50,047 nt of DNA from Beijerinckiaceae bacterium (GTDB lineage: Bacteria > Pseudomonadota > Alphaproteobacteria > Rhizobiales > Beijerinckiaceae). Below are positions 8,744 to 18,873 of the stretch, piece after piece. The notes beneath the pieces were generated by a model that searched no databases, had not been told where the DNA came from, and saw nothing but the letters and a program-made list of their open reading frames with translations. The position numbers were made by a program, and so were the translations under genes. The stretch's first letter is position 1. Each line of letters starts with the position of its first letter. The stretch lies in the NCBI GenBank assembly GCA_947478405.1, contig CANJVX010000022.1:1-50047 (forward strand), given 5' to 3'.

Positions 8744-9209
8744 CATTACGAAATTTTATCTAGCCGCCAGCGCGGCGCAGGCATCGAGCTACAAATTTCC
8801 GACCTCGCCGGACGCAAAGTGTTCGTGACATCTTGAAACTGGAGCCCGCCTCATGTCGCTTGCATCCAGTCTGACCTTGCATCTCAACGCACCGCTTGGC
8901 GCCGTTGCGTTGATTTCTGACGAAGTCTTTGCCAATCACGCCGGTGGCCATTGTCGCGAAGTAATGACAAGACAATGAGAGAATTGAAGGACGGCTTTGA
9001 CATCATTGCGCATGACTTGAAGACGCCGCTCACGCGCCTGCGCAGCATTGTCGATCGCTTTGTATGTCTGGAACGTTACTGCTCGCGGCCGGAAAACGGC
9101 CATTGCCTGTCGAAGGCGCGGGCCATTTTGAAATTGCATCGCCGGAAATTGCGCATTGAAGATGATGCGTCGATTTTGTGCGTGAGGCATTCGCTACCAT
9201 TGGTTGACC
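8744..9209. other. Gene debris between ccmH and glnE
   Basis: About 466 nt without an intact gene. From 8853 a short frame of about 41 codons runs to 8979 and matches nothing I know. From about 8975 a histidine-kinase phosphoacceptor region is readable (listed separately). Short pieces around 8761-8845 read like coding sequence (GAGIELQISDLAGRK) but stop quickly. I see no terminator or promoter that stands out. Confidence 0.5.
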
Positions 9210-9217
9210 ATGCGTGA
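8951..9217 (+). pseudogene. Histidine-kinase HisKA fragment
   Basis: A frame of 88 codons contains ELKDGFDIIAHDLKTPLTRL, the dimerisation and phosphoacceptor box of a HisKA kinase (His in IAHDLKTP). There are no membrane segments before it and no ATPase domain after it, and the residues after SIVDRF no longer resemble a kinase. It overlaps the start of glnE. It is best read as the remains of a sensor-kinase gene; in several rhizobia, as I recall, a protease and a two-component pair lie between the cyc genes and glnE. A small real protein is possible but unlikely. Confidence 0.55.
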
Positions 9218-12125
9218 GCCGCTCTGGAAATGCGTGACGAAAGCGCCGCGCTTGTCAGATGCACGAGCGGCGCGCGCAAAGATGGCCGATCTTATGGCGG
9301 AGCCAGCTTTGGCCGGGATATTTCTAAACCCAAAATTTCGTATTTTGTTGGAGGGGCTTGCCGATCATTCCCCCTATCTCTGGCGTTTGGTTTCCGGTGA
9401 TCCGCAGAGATTGCTCCGCCTTGTCATTCGGTCGCCGGATGTGGCGTTGCTCGAGATTTTGGATCGTGCACGAACACGCACGCGCGACGCATCCGGTGAA
9501 GCCGATGTGATGTCAGCTTTACGCCATGCCAAGCAGGAAACCGCACTTCTTATCGCGCTGGCTGATATTGGTGGGCTGTGGGATGTGATTGCGGTGACAG
9601 CTGCCCTGTCCGACTTTGCTGATTGCATGGTCTCATGCGCACTTTCTTTCTTGCTGCGTGAGGCTGCGGAAGCGGGAAAGCTTACGCCCGCTAACCAACA
9701 GGATCCAGAACAGGGGTGCGGTGTTGTCGTTCTCGCGCTGGGAAAACACGGTGCGCGCGAATTGAATTACTCGAGCGATATTGATCTGGTCGTCTTCTTC
9801 GATCCGGAATCGCCTGCTATAAATCCGAATATTGAATCAGGCCCGCTCTTTGTGCGCATCACCAAAAATCTAGCGCGCCTTCTGCAAGAGCGCACGGGCG
9901 ATGGCTATGTTTTGCGCGTTGATTTGCGCTTGCGGCCAGATCCTGGCTCGACTTCCGTGGCAATCTCTTTGCCCGCGGCATTTTCCTATTATGAAAACCG
10001 TGGCCAGAATTGGGAACGTGCCGCCCTCATCAAAGCGCGGTCGGTTGCTGGCGACAAGCCGCTCGGCGATCGATTGCTGGTCGATCTGGCGCCCTTCATC
10101 TGGCGAAAATATTTTGACTTTGCCGCTATTGCCGATATTCACGCGATGAAGCGGCAGATTCATGCGGTGCGCGGCCATGCCGAAGTGATGGTCGAAGGGC
10201 ATGATGTGAAGCTCGGGCGCGGAGGCATCCGCGAGGTCGAGTTTTTTGTGCAAACGCAGCAGCTGATTTTCGGCGGCCGACGTGTACAATTGCGCGGCGC
10301 GCGCACGCTCGACATGTTGAAAGAATTATCGAGCGATGGATGGGTGACGCCAGAGGCTATGCGGGATCTGACCGAAGCCTATGCCTTCCTGCGTATGGTC
10401 GAACATCGCCTGCAGATGATGGACGATGAGCAAACACAACGTCTACCCTCAGACCACAAACAGCTTGAGCAGTTTGCTCGATTCTGTGGATTTGCTAATC
10501 TTTCGAAATTTTCCACAGCGCTCATCAAGGAAATGCGCAAGGTCGAGACCCATTATGCGCGCTTGTTTGAACACGCTCAGGGGCTCGATACGCAAAAAGG
10601 GTCTTTGGTTTTTACCGGTGTGACGGACGATCCAGATACGCTCGAGACTCTGCGAGGAATGGGTTTTGTCGATCCGGCTGTGACGGTAGAGACGATCCGG
10701 GGTTGGCATTTTGGTCGCCGCGCTGCCGTACAATCGGCCCGTGCGCGCGAAGTGCTGACTGAATTGGTCCCTGCATTGCTTGAATCATTTTCTGGTAGCG
10801 GAGACCCCGATTCAGCATTGGCTGCTTTTGACGCAGCTTTGGCACGCATGCCCGCTGCGGTAGAACTATTTTCGATTTTGAAAAGCCATAAAGCCGTGCG
10901 CGATCTTTTTGGTGATATTTTGGGTGGCGCGCCCCGCCTCGCACAAGTTGTTGCGCAGCGCCCGCACGTTCTGGACGCTGCCATTGATCCTGCATTTTTG
11001 GTCTCAGCATCGCATGAAACGAATTATGATGGGCGTGTCGAACGCATTCTACGCCCACCCCATCTGATCGAAGAATTTTTGGATGCTGCGCGCGACATGT
11101 TGTTTGAGGAGAGCTTTATCATTGGTGTGCGTACGCTTTCGGGTATGATTGGCCCAGAGGCAGCCGGGCCTGCTTACACGGATTTGGCTGCCAGCCTCAT
11201 CCGTGCCTCGCTGGCACAGATGGAAGCAGCCTTTGCACTTGAATATGGCCAAGTGCGTGGGGGCCGATGCATTGTTGTTGGAATGGGCAAGCTTGGCTCA
11301 CGCGAAATGACGGCGACATCTGATCTCGATCTTGTTCTTATTTATGATTTTGACGCTGATCGCCCCGAGTCTGATGGGCCTAAAAGTCTGCACGCTGTGC
11401 AATATTATACCCGCCTCACGCAGCGCCTTGTTTCTGCGCTTACGGTGGCGACGCGACGTGGGCGGCTTTATGAGGTGGACATGCGTCTGCGCCCGTCTGG
11501 TGGCAAAGGTCCGTTGGCGACACAATGGCAAAGTTTTTCTGATTATCAACAAAGCGAAGCTGAAACCTGGGAACATATGGCGCTGACACGTGCGCGGCCT
11601 GTGGCCGGCGACATGAGTTTGCGTGAGGAATTTGTGAGGGGTGCGGCGCACGTGATCGGGCGCTCGCGCGATGGACGCGCGCTGCGCAAGGCGGTCGCCG
11701 AAATGCGGGCGCTGATCGCGCAGGAAAAGGGTGATGGTGCAATCTGGGACTTGAAGCTGGTGAAAGGCGGCATGATGGATATTGAATTCCTCGCCCAGTA
11801 TCTGTCGTTGAATTTTGCGCATCTTCATCCCCAGATCGCGCAAGTCGAAACCGCTTCTATTCTGAAGGCGGCCTTGGCCGCACAGCTTTTGGACGCCGAT
11901 GATGGTGAGCGGCTGATCAGCGCCGATCGACTTTATACAATTTTGATGCAGATGTTTCGCCTGTCGACGGATGGCGCTTTCAACCCCGAGCTGATGGCAT
12001 CAGGCGTTTTGCGGCGCATTGCTGCGGCAGCAGATCTGCCGGATTTTCGTTTGTTGGAAATGAATCTGCGTGAGACGCGTGCGCAGGTGCGGTCGATCTT
12101 TGAAAAAATACTCAAGCCTAATTGA
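9210..12125 (+). CDS. glnE: Bifunctional glutamine synthetase adenylyltransferase/removase GlnE
   Basis: 971 residues from ATG 9210 (a TTG two codons upstream is also possible). It contains two nucleotidyltransferase halves: the first has GARELNYSSDIDLVVFFD (about residue 181-198), the second GSREMTATSDLDLVLIYDFD (about 694-713), each with the Asp-x-Asp metal ligands. Family-typical RVDLRLRPDPGS and VDMRLRPSGGKGPL follow each of them. GlnE adds and removes AMP on glutamine synthetase in response to PII state and so tunes ammonia assimilation. The gene ends head-on against the kinase gene on the other strand without a gap. Confidence 0.95.
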   Translation: MREPLWKCVTKAPRLSDARAARAKMADLMAEPALAGIFLNPKFRILLEGLADHSPYLWRLVSGDPQRLLRLVIRSPDVALLEILDRARTRTRDASGEADVMSALRHAKQETALLIALADIGGLWDVIAVTAALSDFADCMVSCALSFLLREAAEAGKLTPANQQDPEQGCGVVVLALGKHGARELNYSSDIDLVVFFDPESPAINPNIESGPLFVRITKNLARLLQERTGDGYVLRVDLRLRPDPGSTSVAISLPAAFSYYENRGQNWERAALIKARSVAGDKPLGDRLLVDLAPFIWRKYFDFAAIADIHAMKRQIHAVRGHAEVMVEGHDVKLGRGGIREVEFFVQTQQLIFGGRRVQLRGARTLDMLKELSSDGWVTPEAMRDLTEAYAFLRMVEHRLQMMDDEQTQRLPSDHKQLEQFARFCGFANLSKFSTALIKEMRKVETHYARLFEHAQGLDTQKGSLVFTGVTDDPDTLETLRGMGFVDPAVTVETIRGWHFGRRAAVQSARAREVLTELVPALLESFSGSGDPDSALAAFDAALARMPAAVELFSILKSHKAVRDLFGDILGGAPRLAQVVAQRPHVLDAAIDPAFLVSASHETNYDGRVERILRPPHLIEEFLDAARDMLFEESFIIGVRTLSGMIGPEAAGPAYTDLAASLIRASLAQMEAAFALEYGQVRGGRCIVVGMGKLGSREMTATSDLDLVLIYDFDADRPESDGPKSLHAVQYYTRLTQRLVSALTVATRRGRLYEVDMRLRPSGGKGPLATQWQSFSDYQQSEAETWEHMALTRARPVAGDMSLREEFVRGAAHVIGRSRDGRALRKAVAEMRALIAQEKGDGAIWDLKLVKGGMMDIEFLAQYLSLNFAHLHPQIAQVETASILKAALAAQLLDADDGERLISADRLYTILMQMFRLSTDGAFNPELMASGVLRRIAAAADLPDFRLLEMNLRETRAQVRSIFEKILKPN

Positions 12126-14417
12126 TCAGCCGGTCGCCAGTAGATCGGCTTGCGCGGGCTTGGAAAGATTGAGCGGCAGCCGGATGCGCACAATGGTACC
12201 AGAGCCGAGGCTTGAGCGAATGGTCAGCGTGCCGCCGTGCAGCTCAACCAGCGATCGCGCGATGGCGAGGCCAAGGCCCGAGCCCTTATTGCCATTATCA
12301 AGTGGCGAGTCGACTTGTTCGAAGGGGCGCCCGAGTCGGGGTAATACGTCAGGGGCAATGCCAACACCGCTGTCTTCCACATAGAGCACCAGTGCGTCAT
12401 CCTCATCAAGGCGTGTGCGCAGAGAAATGCGGCCGCCGTCGGGTGTGAATTTGACGGCATTGCGCAAGAGCGAGACCAGAACTTTTTCAATCGCATTGCG
12501 GTCAGCAAAGAGCTTGGTTTTGGGTAAGCTTTCTGCCTCAAGCTTAATATTCTTTTCTTCTGCTGCAAAACGCAGCGCTTCAATGGCACGCGAAATGGCG
12601 CTGTCGATCTCGAAGCTTTCGGGATGCAGGGTGACTTTGCCTGATTCCAGACGCGACATATCAAGCACGTCGGAAATGACGCCCAGAAGATGCTGGCCGC
12701 TCTCGCGGATGTGGCTTGAATAATCGATATATTTCGCGCAACCCAGCGCACCGAAGGTTTCATGTTCCATCATTTCGGCAAAGCCGATGATGGCATTGAG
12801 CGGTGTGCGTAATTCGTGGCTCATATTGGCGAGGAATTCGCCCTTGGCGCGGTTTGCGGTCTCGGCCTCGGCCTTTTGTTCCAGATATTTTTCTGCCAAA
12901 TCGGCGAGCTGCTGGGCCTGCGTTTCCAGTGTCTGGCGGGATTTGCGCAGATCGGCGATGGTCGCCATCAGACGCCGTTCTGAATCGAGCAAACGTTCTT
13001 CGTGAATTTTGAGCTTGCTGATGTCGGTGCCGACCGAAACGTAGCCGCCATCCTTGGTGCGGCGTTCGTTGATCTGCAACCAGCGGCCGTCGGTGAGGCG
13101 GGCTTCATAAGTGCGTGCGCCCGGTACTTTGCGTGCGCCCAATGGAATCTGCGCCTGAATATTGGGTGAAGTGCCAATCGACATGACGTCAGCATAGGGG
13201 AGGCCGAGGATTTCGGCTTCAGCAGGCAGATTGTGCAGGCTCTGGAATTTCGAATTGCACATGACCATGCGGTTTTCCGCATCCCACAGTACGAAAGCTT
13301 CCGAGATGGTTTCAATCGCGTCACGCAGGCGCATGTCGGCTGTGGCCGTGCGTTCGATCAGGTTCTTCTGATCGGAAATATCCACCGCGATGCCAACGAG
13401 ATGCGGATTTTTTTGTGCACCTTGGCGCATGATTTCAGCGCGCGCACGGATCCAGAGCCATTCGCCTTTGGCATTGCGCATGCGGAAAGCATGATCGAGT
13501 GAGTTGGTCTGTGAGGCTGCGAGCATTTCGGCCATAGCCTGGAGATCGCCATCTTGCGGGTGGATGAGTGTGTTCACATCGCCGAAAGAGAGGAATTCTT
13601 GTTTCTGATCGAGCCCAAGAATTTCATACATGGAGCGCGACCAATAAATGCGGCCGCGCGCAATGTCCCAATCCCACAAGCCGCAGCGCCCGCGTGCCAG
13701 AGCCGCATCAAAGCGTTGGCGCAATCCCGTGCGCGCGTCTTCCGCCTCGGCGCGATTTGAAAATTCCTTGAGATAGGCGCGCGCACCAAATCCCGTCAAA
13801 AGCAGAAACCCGATCAGCAGGATGCCGCCGCGCGCCATATCCTTGCGCCAATCTTCATACACATGAGTGACTGGCTGAACGAGTGCGAGTTGGCCGTAGG
13901 GTGCGTTGAGGACACGCACTGCAGCGAGAACTTCGCGTCCGTCTCCCAGAGTGATCTGCATGGCGCCGGCGGTGTCAGCGAAAAAAGTAATTGGCTGCGT
14001 GGTGCCCAGCACGTCTTGCAGATTTTCGCCGGTTGCTACCGATTGCGGAGATTGGCCTGTAATGATGCCGCTTTCGTTGGTGACGTAAATTTCGCGTCCA
14101 TGCATAAACACGCGGCCGGGGAGCAACGGGTTTGTGCCCTCGCGATTGCGCGCGAGCAGATTGAATTCCGCTTTCAGCCCCGAGGCAATCATATCGATTT
14201 CATCAATGGCGGCTGCATGGACGGCCTTGCGGCTTTCAATCGCCTCATGCAGGCCCAGCAGAGCCAGACACGCAGACCCCAGAAGGATAACCAGGGGAAT
14301 GACAAAGCGGCGATGAAAGCGAGGCGCGGAAATGCAGACGCCGGAGGCATTGCCTGTGGCAATCTCCGTTTCGATTTCTGCGCGAGCAGAGAAAGTGGCT
14401 GCGTTTGCACGCGCCAT
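12126..14417 (-). CDS. PAS-domain membrane sensor histidine kinase
   Basis: 763 residues from ATG 14417 (MARANAATF), preceded by GAGGGGG at good spacing; an upstream in-frame start adds 16 residues without a ribosome site. Two membrane segments (about 38-56 and 200-216) frame an extracytoplasmic sensor with dual-Cache-like length. Two PAS domains follow (AALARGRCGLWDWDIARGRI; EAFVLWDAENRMVMCNSKF), then a coiled coil, the HisKA box ANMSHELRTPLNAIIGFAEM (His near residue 533) and the ATPase domain (NAVKFTPDGG, EDSGVGIAPD, GSGLGLAI). The FG..KY.DY...I..SGQHLL stretch is the style of the alphaproteobacterial PleC/DivJ/PdhS group. There is no regulator gene next to it, so the partner is unknown; the C-terminus has no receiver domain. 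Confidence 0.85.
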   Translation of the reverse strand: MARANAATFSARAEIETEIATGNASGVCISAPRFHRRFVIPLVILLGSACLALLGLHEAIESRKAVHAAAIDEIDMIASGLKAEFNLLARNREGTNPLLPGRVFMHGREIYVTNESGIITGQSPQSVATGENLQDVLGTTQPITFFADTAGAMQITLGDGREVLAAVRVLNAPYGQLALVQPVTHVYEDWRKDMARGGILLIGFLLLTGFGARAYLKEFSNRAEAEDARTGLRQRFDAALARGRCGLWDWDIARGRIYWSRSMYEILGLDQKQEFLSFGDVNTLIHPQDGDLQAMAEMLAASQTNSLDHAFRMRNAKGEWLWIRARAEIMRQGAQKNPHLVGIAVDISDQKNLIERTATADMRLRDAIETISEAFVLWDAENRMVMCNSKFQSLHNLPAEAEILGLPYADVMSIGTSPNIQAQIPLGARKVPGARTYEARLTDGRWLQINERRTKDGGYVSVGTDISKLKIHEERLLDSERRLMATIADLRKSRQTLETQAQQLADLAEKYLEQKAEAETANRAKGEFLANMSHELRTPLNAIIGFAEMMEHETFGALGCAKYIDYSSHIRESGQHLLGVISDVLDMSRLESGKVTLHPESFEIDSAISRAIEALRFAAEEKNIKLEAESLPKTKLFADRNAIEKVLVSLLRNAVKFTPDGGRISLRTRLDEDDALVLYVEDSGVGIAPDVLPRLGRPFEQVDSPLDNGNKGSGLGLAIARSLVELHGGTLTIRSSLGSGTIVRIRLPLNLSKPAQADLLATG

Positions 14418-14601
14418 GCGTTGGCCCCCTCGATGGTATGTTTCGGGCGAGCCAATGTGCCGCATCGCCTGCCCGAATCACTTCCCATCTGAATCCGCGC
14501 GAATCACTTTGTCCAGACCTTAATGAAAGGTTGATGGATTTTTTTTCATCCGGGAAAGGTTCGGGGCTTGTTTCTGAATCCCGCTCGGACTCAGGGGTCT
14601 T

Positions 14602-17268
14602 TCAGACTCCCAGTGATCGCTGGGCGATGTCGCGCACGTCCGCCGAGAGATCTTTCACGGCGGCGACGCGCTGGAGGGCTGCCTCAGCAAAGGCGCGGCG
14701 GCTCGGTTCCAGTGAGCGCCAGCTGCGGAAGGCTGCGAGCAGGCGGGCGGCGACCTGCGGGTTTTTGGGGTCCACCGCGATGACGGTTTCGACCAGCAAA
14801 TCGTAGCCCGAACCATCGGCCGCATTGAAGCGGGTGAGATTTCCGGTGGCGAAAGCGCCGATTAGCGAGCGCAAGCGATTGGGGTTGGTCAGCGAGAAGG
14901 CGTGGTGGTTCATGAGCCGCTTCACCCGAACCAATGTGGCCTCTTCGGGAATCATGGCCTGAATCGCGAACCATTTATCTGTGACAAGCGGATCGCTGGC
15001 ATGCGCACGGAAGAACGAATCCAGGGCTGCTTCGCGCGCATCTCCGGGAATGAGCGACAGCACATTCAAGGCGCCGATCTGGTCAGTCATATTATTGGCG
15101 GCGCGGAATTGCTCTGCCGCCAATTGCACGCCTTTATTGGGTGCCCCTGCTGCGATGAGATCGAGTGTCGCATTGCGCAAGGCGCGACGGCCGGCATGGA
15201 CTGCGTCCGGGGAATAGGCCTGCGTATGACCGAGTTCGTGATAGACGCGCTCCAAATCGTCTTTGAGCGAACGGCCAATCTGGGCACGTAGGATTTTGCG
15301 CGCATAATGCACGGCTTCGGGATCAACATCCTCTCCGATCTCGCGCGCCAGATCGCTTTCGCTGGGCAAGATCATAGCTTGCGCCGTGAAGGCTGGATCC
15401 ATCTCGAAATTGGCGAGAACAGCTGCGAGCGCCTTAGCGATTTTAACCGCATCATCAGGTGTTCCGCCGTGACGCACGGCATCAACAGCGCGGATCATCC
15501 AGCGCGTGGCGCATGTTTGCGCTGCTTGCCAGCGATTGAACATGTCGCTGTCATGGGCAAGTAGGGTCAGCAGATCATCGTCCGAGAGTGGGCTGTCCAG
15601 ATTCACCGGGGCTGAAAAGCCACGCATCAGACTTGGTACAGGGCGGCGTGCCACTTTCTCGAAAACAAGTCGTCGCGTGATTTGCGTGAATTCGAAAACG
15701 CCCCGGCGTGTTTCATCGGCGCTGGCGCCACCATCTTCATCTTTTGGCGGCGTGACGAGCGCGATCTCGGCACCATTTTCATCGATCAGACCAAGGGCTA
15801 CCGGAATGACGACGGGGTATTTCTCGCTCTGCCCATTGGTGGGAGCGGTTGATTGTTTAAAATCCAATGTGAGGCGTTGTGCTGTCTCATCATAATGAGC
15901 GGTAACCTTCAACCGCGGCGTTCCGGCTTGCGTATACCAGCGTTTGAATTGCGTGAGATCGCGGTGTGATGTTTCCTCAAAGCAGGCAAGAAAATCTTCG
16001 ACCACAGCGGCTGTTCCATCGCAGCGCTGGAAATAAAGATCCATGCCTTTACGAAACGCATCGGGCCCGATGAGCAGCTTCAGCATGCGGATGATTTCCG
16101 CGCCTTTCTCATAGACCGTCGGCGTATAGAAATTATTGATCTCAAGATAGGTCTCGGGCCGCACATTATGCGCAAGCGGGCCTGCATCTTCAGGAAATTG
16201 TGCGGCACGCAGCGTGCGCACATCTACGATGCGCTTGACCGCACGCGAGCGCTGGTCCGCCGAAAATTCCTGATCGCGGAAGACGGTGAGGCCTTCTTTT
16301 AAACAAAGCTGAAACCAGTCACGACAGGTAATGCGATTGCCGGTCCAATTGTGGAAATATTCATGCGCAATGACGCCTTCGATATGTGCGTAATCCGTAT
16401 CTGTGGCTGTCTGGGGTAGGGCCAGAACAAATTTATCGTTAAAAATATTGAGGCCCTTGTTCTCCATCGCTCCCATGTTGAAATCTGATACGGCAACAAT
16501 GTTGAAAAAATCGAGATCATATTCGCAGCCGAAGGCCTCTTCATCCCACCGCATTGAACGCTTGAGCGCATCCATGGCGTAATCAGCGCGCATGTCTTTG
16601 CCATGTTCGACATAAATGCAAAGCGCGACTTTGCGGCCCGAGAGGGTTGTGAATGTATCGCTTATGCAAGCCAGATCACCGCCGACAAGCGCAAAGAGAT
16701 AGGCGGATTTTGGCCAGGGGTCATGCCAGATGGCATAATGTCTGTTGCCGCCTTCTATTGTGCCCATGTCAGTACAATTGCCATTGCTAAGAAGCACAGG
16801 CGTTTCACCCCGGTCGGCTTCAATGCGCGTTGTATAGACGGAGAGCACATCCGGACGGTCGAGAAAATAGGTGATGCGGCGAAATCCCTGAGCTTCGCAT
16901 TGTGTGCAATAAACAGAACCCGAACGATAGAGTCCCATCAATTTGGTGTTGGATGCCGGATCCAGCTCAGTGATCGTGATGAGCGTGAAGGCATCGGGAA
17001 CCTCAGCGATTTGCAATCTTTGAGGGGTTGCAATGCCATTGAGTGTGAGCGCGATGCCATTGAGTTCGACAGAGAGAACTTTCAACCCTTCCCCATCAAG
17101 CACAAGGGGGGCGTCAGGGCGCCCCTTAGGATTGCGCCGGATAGCGAGTTTGGATTCGACACGGGTCTGATTACCTGCGAGCTGCACATCGAGATGGACT
17201 GTGTCGATGAGAAAGTCCGGAGCCTGATAATCGGCAAGGCGGACAGGCTCGGCAATATCGGTGCGCAT
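14602..17268 (-). CDS. pepN: Aminopeptidase N (M1 family)
   Basis: 888 residues, normal for PepN. It has the substrate-binding GAMENKG (about residue 262-268) and the zinc site HEYFHNWTGNR (about 300-310) with the third ligand Glu downstream in LKEGLTVFRDQEFS. The N-terminus reads PVRLADYQAPDFLIDTVHLD, typical of the family. It removes N-terminal residues from peptides in the cytoplasm. It is transcribed toward the PAS kinase with 184 nt between the two genes; no clear terminator was seen. Confidence 0.95.
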   Translation of the reverse strand: MRTDIAEPVRLADYQAPDFLIDTVHLDVQLAGNQTRVESKLAIRRNPKGRPDAPLVLDGEGLKVLSVELNGIALTLNGIATPQRLQIAEVPDAFTLITITELDPASNTKLMGLYRSGSVYCTQCEAQGFRRITYFLDRPDVLSVYTTRIEADRGETPVLLSNGNCTDMGTIEGGNRHYAIWHDPWPKSAYLFALVGGDLACISDTFTTLSGRKVALCIYVEHGKDMRADYAMDALKRSMRWDEEAFGCEYDLDFFNIVAVSDFNMGAMENKGLNIFNDKFVLALPQTATDTDYAHIEGVIAHEYFHNWTGNRITCRDWFQLCLKEGLTVFRDQEFSADQRSRAVKRIVDVRTLRAAQFPEDAGPLAHNVRPETYLEINNFYTPTVYEKGAEIIRMLKLLIGPDAFRKGMDLYFQRCDGTAAVVEDFLACFEETSHRDLTQFKRWYTQAGTPRLKVTAHYDETAQRLTLDFKQSTAPTNGQSEKYPVVIPVALGLIDENGAEIALVTPPKDEDGGASADETRRGVFEFTQITRRLVFEKVARRPVPSLMRGFSAPVNLDSPLSDDDLLTLLAHDSDMFNRWQAAQTCATRWMIRAVDAVRHGGTPDDAVKIAKALAAVLANFEMDPAFTAQAMILPSESDLAREIGEDVDPEAVHYARKILRAQIGRSLKDDLERVYHELGHTQAYSPDAVHAGRRALRNATLDLIAAGAPNKGVQLAAEQFRAANNMTDQIGALNVLSLIPGDAREAALDSFFRAHASDPLVTDKWFAIQAMIPEEATLVRVKRLMNHHAFSLTNPNRLRSLIGAFATGNLTRFNAADGSGYDLLVETVIAVDPKNPQVAARLLAAFRSWRSLEPSRRAFAEAALQRVAAVKDLSADVRDIAQRSLGV

Positions 17269-17344
17269 GGTTATGTCTCGTTCTGAAATGACGGCTCAGA
17301 CTAGCCTCGTCGGCGGTCGTACGTCGGATTTTTAGAATGATGGC

Positions 17345-18739
17345 TTAGCTCAACGGGTCGGCATGTCCGACAACCCTGACGATGCCAGTGATATGTGCAC
17401 GTAAATGCCGGTCAAGTGCATCTACAGCGTCATGCACGGCATGGACGGTCAGTGCAGCATCGGCACGACAATGGTAATTAACGACCGTCCCAGAGGGTGT
17501 TTTTCGGGCGCGTACAAAATGTACTTCCTGCAAAATGCCATTGCTGGCAGCGCCAGTCACCAGAACGCGCTTGATCTCAGCGGTGGCTTCGGGTGAAAGA
17601 TCTTCGCCAGCAAGCTCTTCGGATTCGAGCGGCTCGATATGGGTCTCGATTTCCACCTCGGCGCCGATTTCATCAGAAATGGCAGTTTCGAGGTCGGTGG
17701 CAATCTCATGGGCGGCGCCATGGGACATTTGTGCATCGAGTTCGAGGTCCAGGCTGATGGCGATTTTTCCCGCGACGCGCTGAATTGTAATTTGGTGAAT
17801 GGCGAGCCTGCGGCGTGCAGCCATCAGCAGCACGCGCTCCAGAATACTTTCATCATCGAGTGCACGCGGATTGACGGCGATGGTGAGATCTACTTCCGGC
17901 ATGTCCTGCGCCACAGCCTGGGTAATCGCCAATTTCACCTGCGCAACTTTCTCAAGTGGCATGGTGCGGGGCACGGCAACCGAGATCTCTCCGATGATCT
18001 GCCCGCCCGCCGGGCGCAGGCGCAGCACTTCGATTGCGACCACGCCGGGAATGGATTCAACAGTCTGGCGCAAACGCTCGGTAACGCCTGCAGGGGCCGC
18101 ATCAACCAGTGTATTGATGGTGCGCCGTCCCAGTTTCCAGCCAGCAATGGCGATGAACAAAGCGACGCCAAGGGCGGCGAGCGTATCACCCTGTTTGAAG
18201 CCATATTCCGTTGCAGCCAGGCCGATCAGCACGAGGGTTGAGGCGACAAGGTCGGATGAAAAGTGCAAAGCATCTGCGGCCAGTGCGTCGCTTTTCGTAC
18301 GCTTTGCAATGGCATTGAGCGAGCGCCAGCGTACTGCATCGACGACGATGGAAACGACCAGCACGCCATATGTGAGCCAAGTGGCGTCAACAGGGCCCGG
18401 ATCTTTCGTCATGAGACGATGGATTCCTTCATAGAGCACGCCAGCGGCGAGCACCATCAAGAGGCCGGTTTCAGCGAGCGCGGCGACAGCCTCGATCTTA
18501 CCGTGGCCGTAATGATGCTCGTCATCGGCGGGCTTGTCGGCCGCGCGCACAGCGAAATAGGTGAGAATGGTGGCGCCGGTGTCGAGCAGGCCGTGGCCTG
18601 CTTCCGACATCAAGGCCAGTGAGCCGGACAGAAGGCCAGCCACCAATTTGCCGATTGTCAGCAAGGCGCTCGCAAAAATCGAGGCAAGCGCGGCGGAGCG
18701 CTTTAGCTGGCTGTCACTCGTGAGGGCCGGGGCGCTCAT
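17345..18739 (-). CDS. Cation diffusion facilitator with extended C-terminus
   Basis: 464 residues from ATG 18739 (MSAPALTSD), with AAGGATGACGAG before it; longer in-frame starts lack support. The N-terminal half has six membrane segments and the two metal-site signatures of the family: EAGHGLLDTG in segment 2 and ADALHFSSDLVAS in segment 5, plus HYGHGKIEAVAAL. It exports divalent metal ions (zinc, iron, manganese or cobalt; the ion cannot be told from sequence alone). Ordinary members are about 300 residues with one cytoplasmic dimerisation domain. Here I see three consecutive segments with the look of that fold (about residues 205-285, 285-370 and 380-464). Confidence 0.85.
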   Translation of the reverse strand: MSAPALTSDSQLKRSAALASIFASALLTIGKLVAGLLSGSLALMSEAGHGLLDTGATILTYFAVRAADKPADDEHHYGHGKIEAVAALAETGLLMVLAAGVLYEGIHRLMTKDPGPVDATWLTYGVLVVSIVVDAVRWRSLNAIAKRTKSDALAADALHFSSDLVASTLVLIGLAATEYGFKQGDTLAALGVALFIAIAGWKLGRRTINTLVDAAPAGVTERLRQTVESIPGVVAIEVLRLRPAGGQIIGEISVAVPRTMPLEKVAQVKLAITQAVAQDMPEVDLTIAVNPRALDDESILERVLLMAARRRLAIHQITIQRVAGKIAISLDLELDAQMSHGAAHEIATDLETAISDEIGAEVEIETHIEPLESEELAGEDLSPEATAEIKRVLVTGAASNGILQEVHFVRARKTPSGTVVNYHCRADAALTVHAVHDAVDALDRHLRAHITGIVRVVGHADPLS

Positions 18740-18873
18740 CTCGTCATCCTTTTGTCGGCAAGGGAGGCGCGCCTTCTTTAACGGAGACCGGGCCTTTTGG
18801 CCAGAAAGGCGCTGGAACCATCTATCGCAATTCTTGTATGACAGGCAGGTGACCCTTTCCGGAGCCCGCCCCG

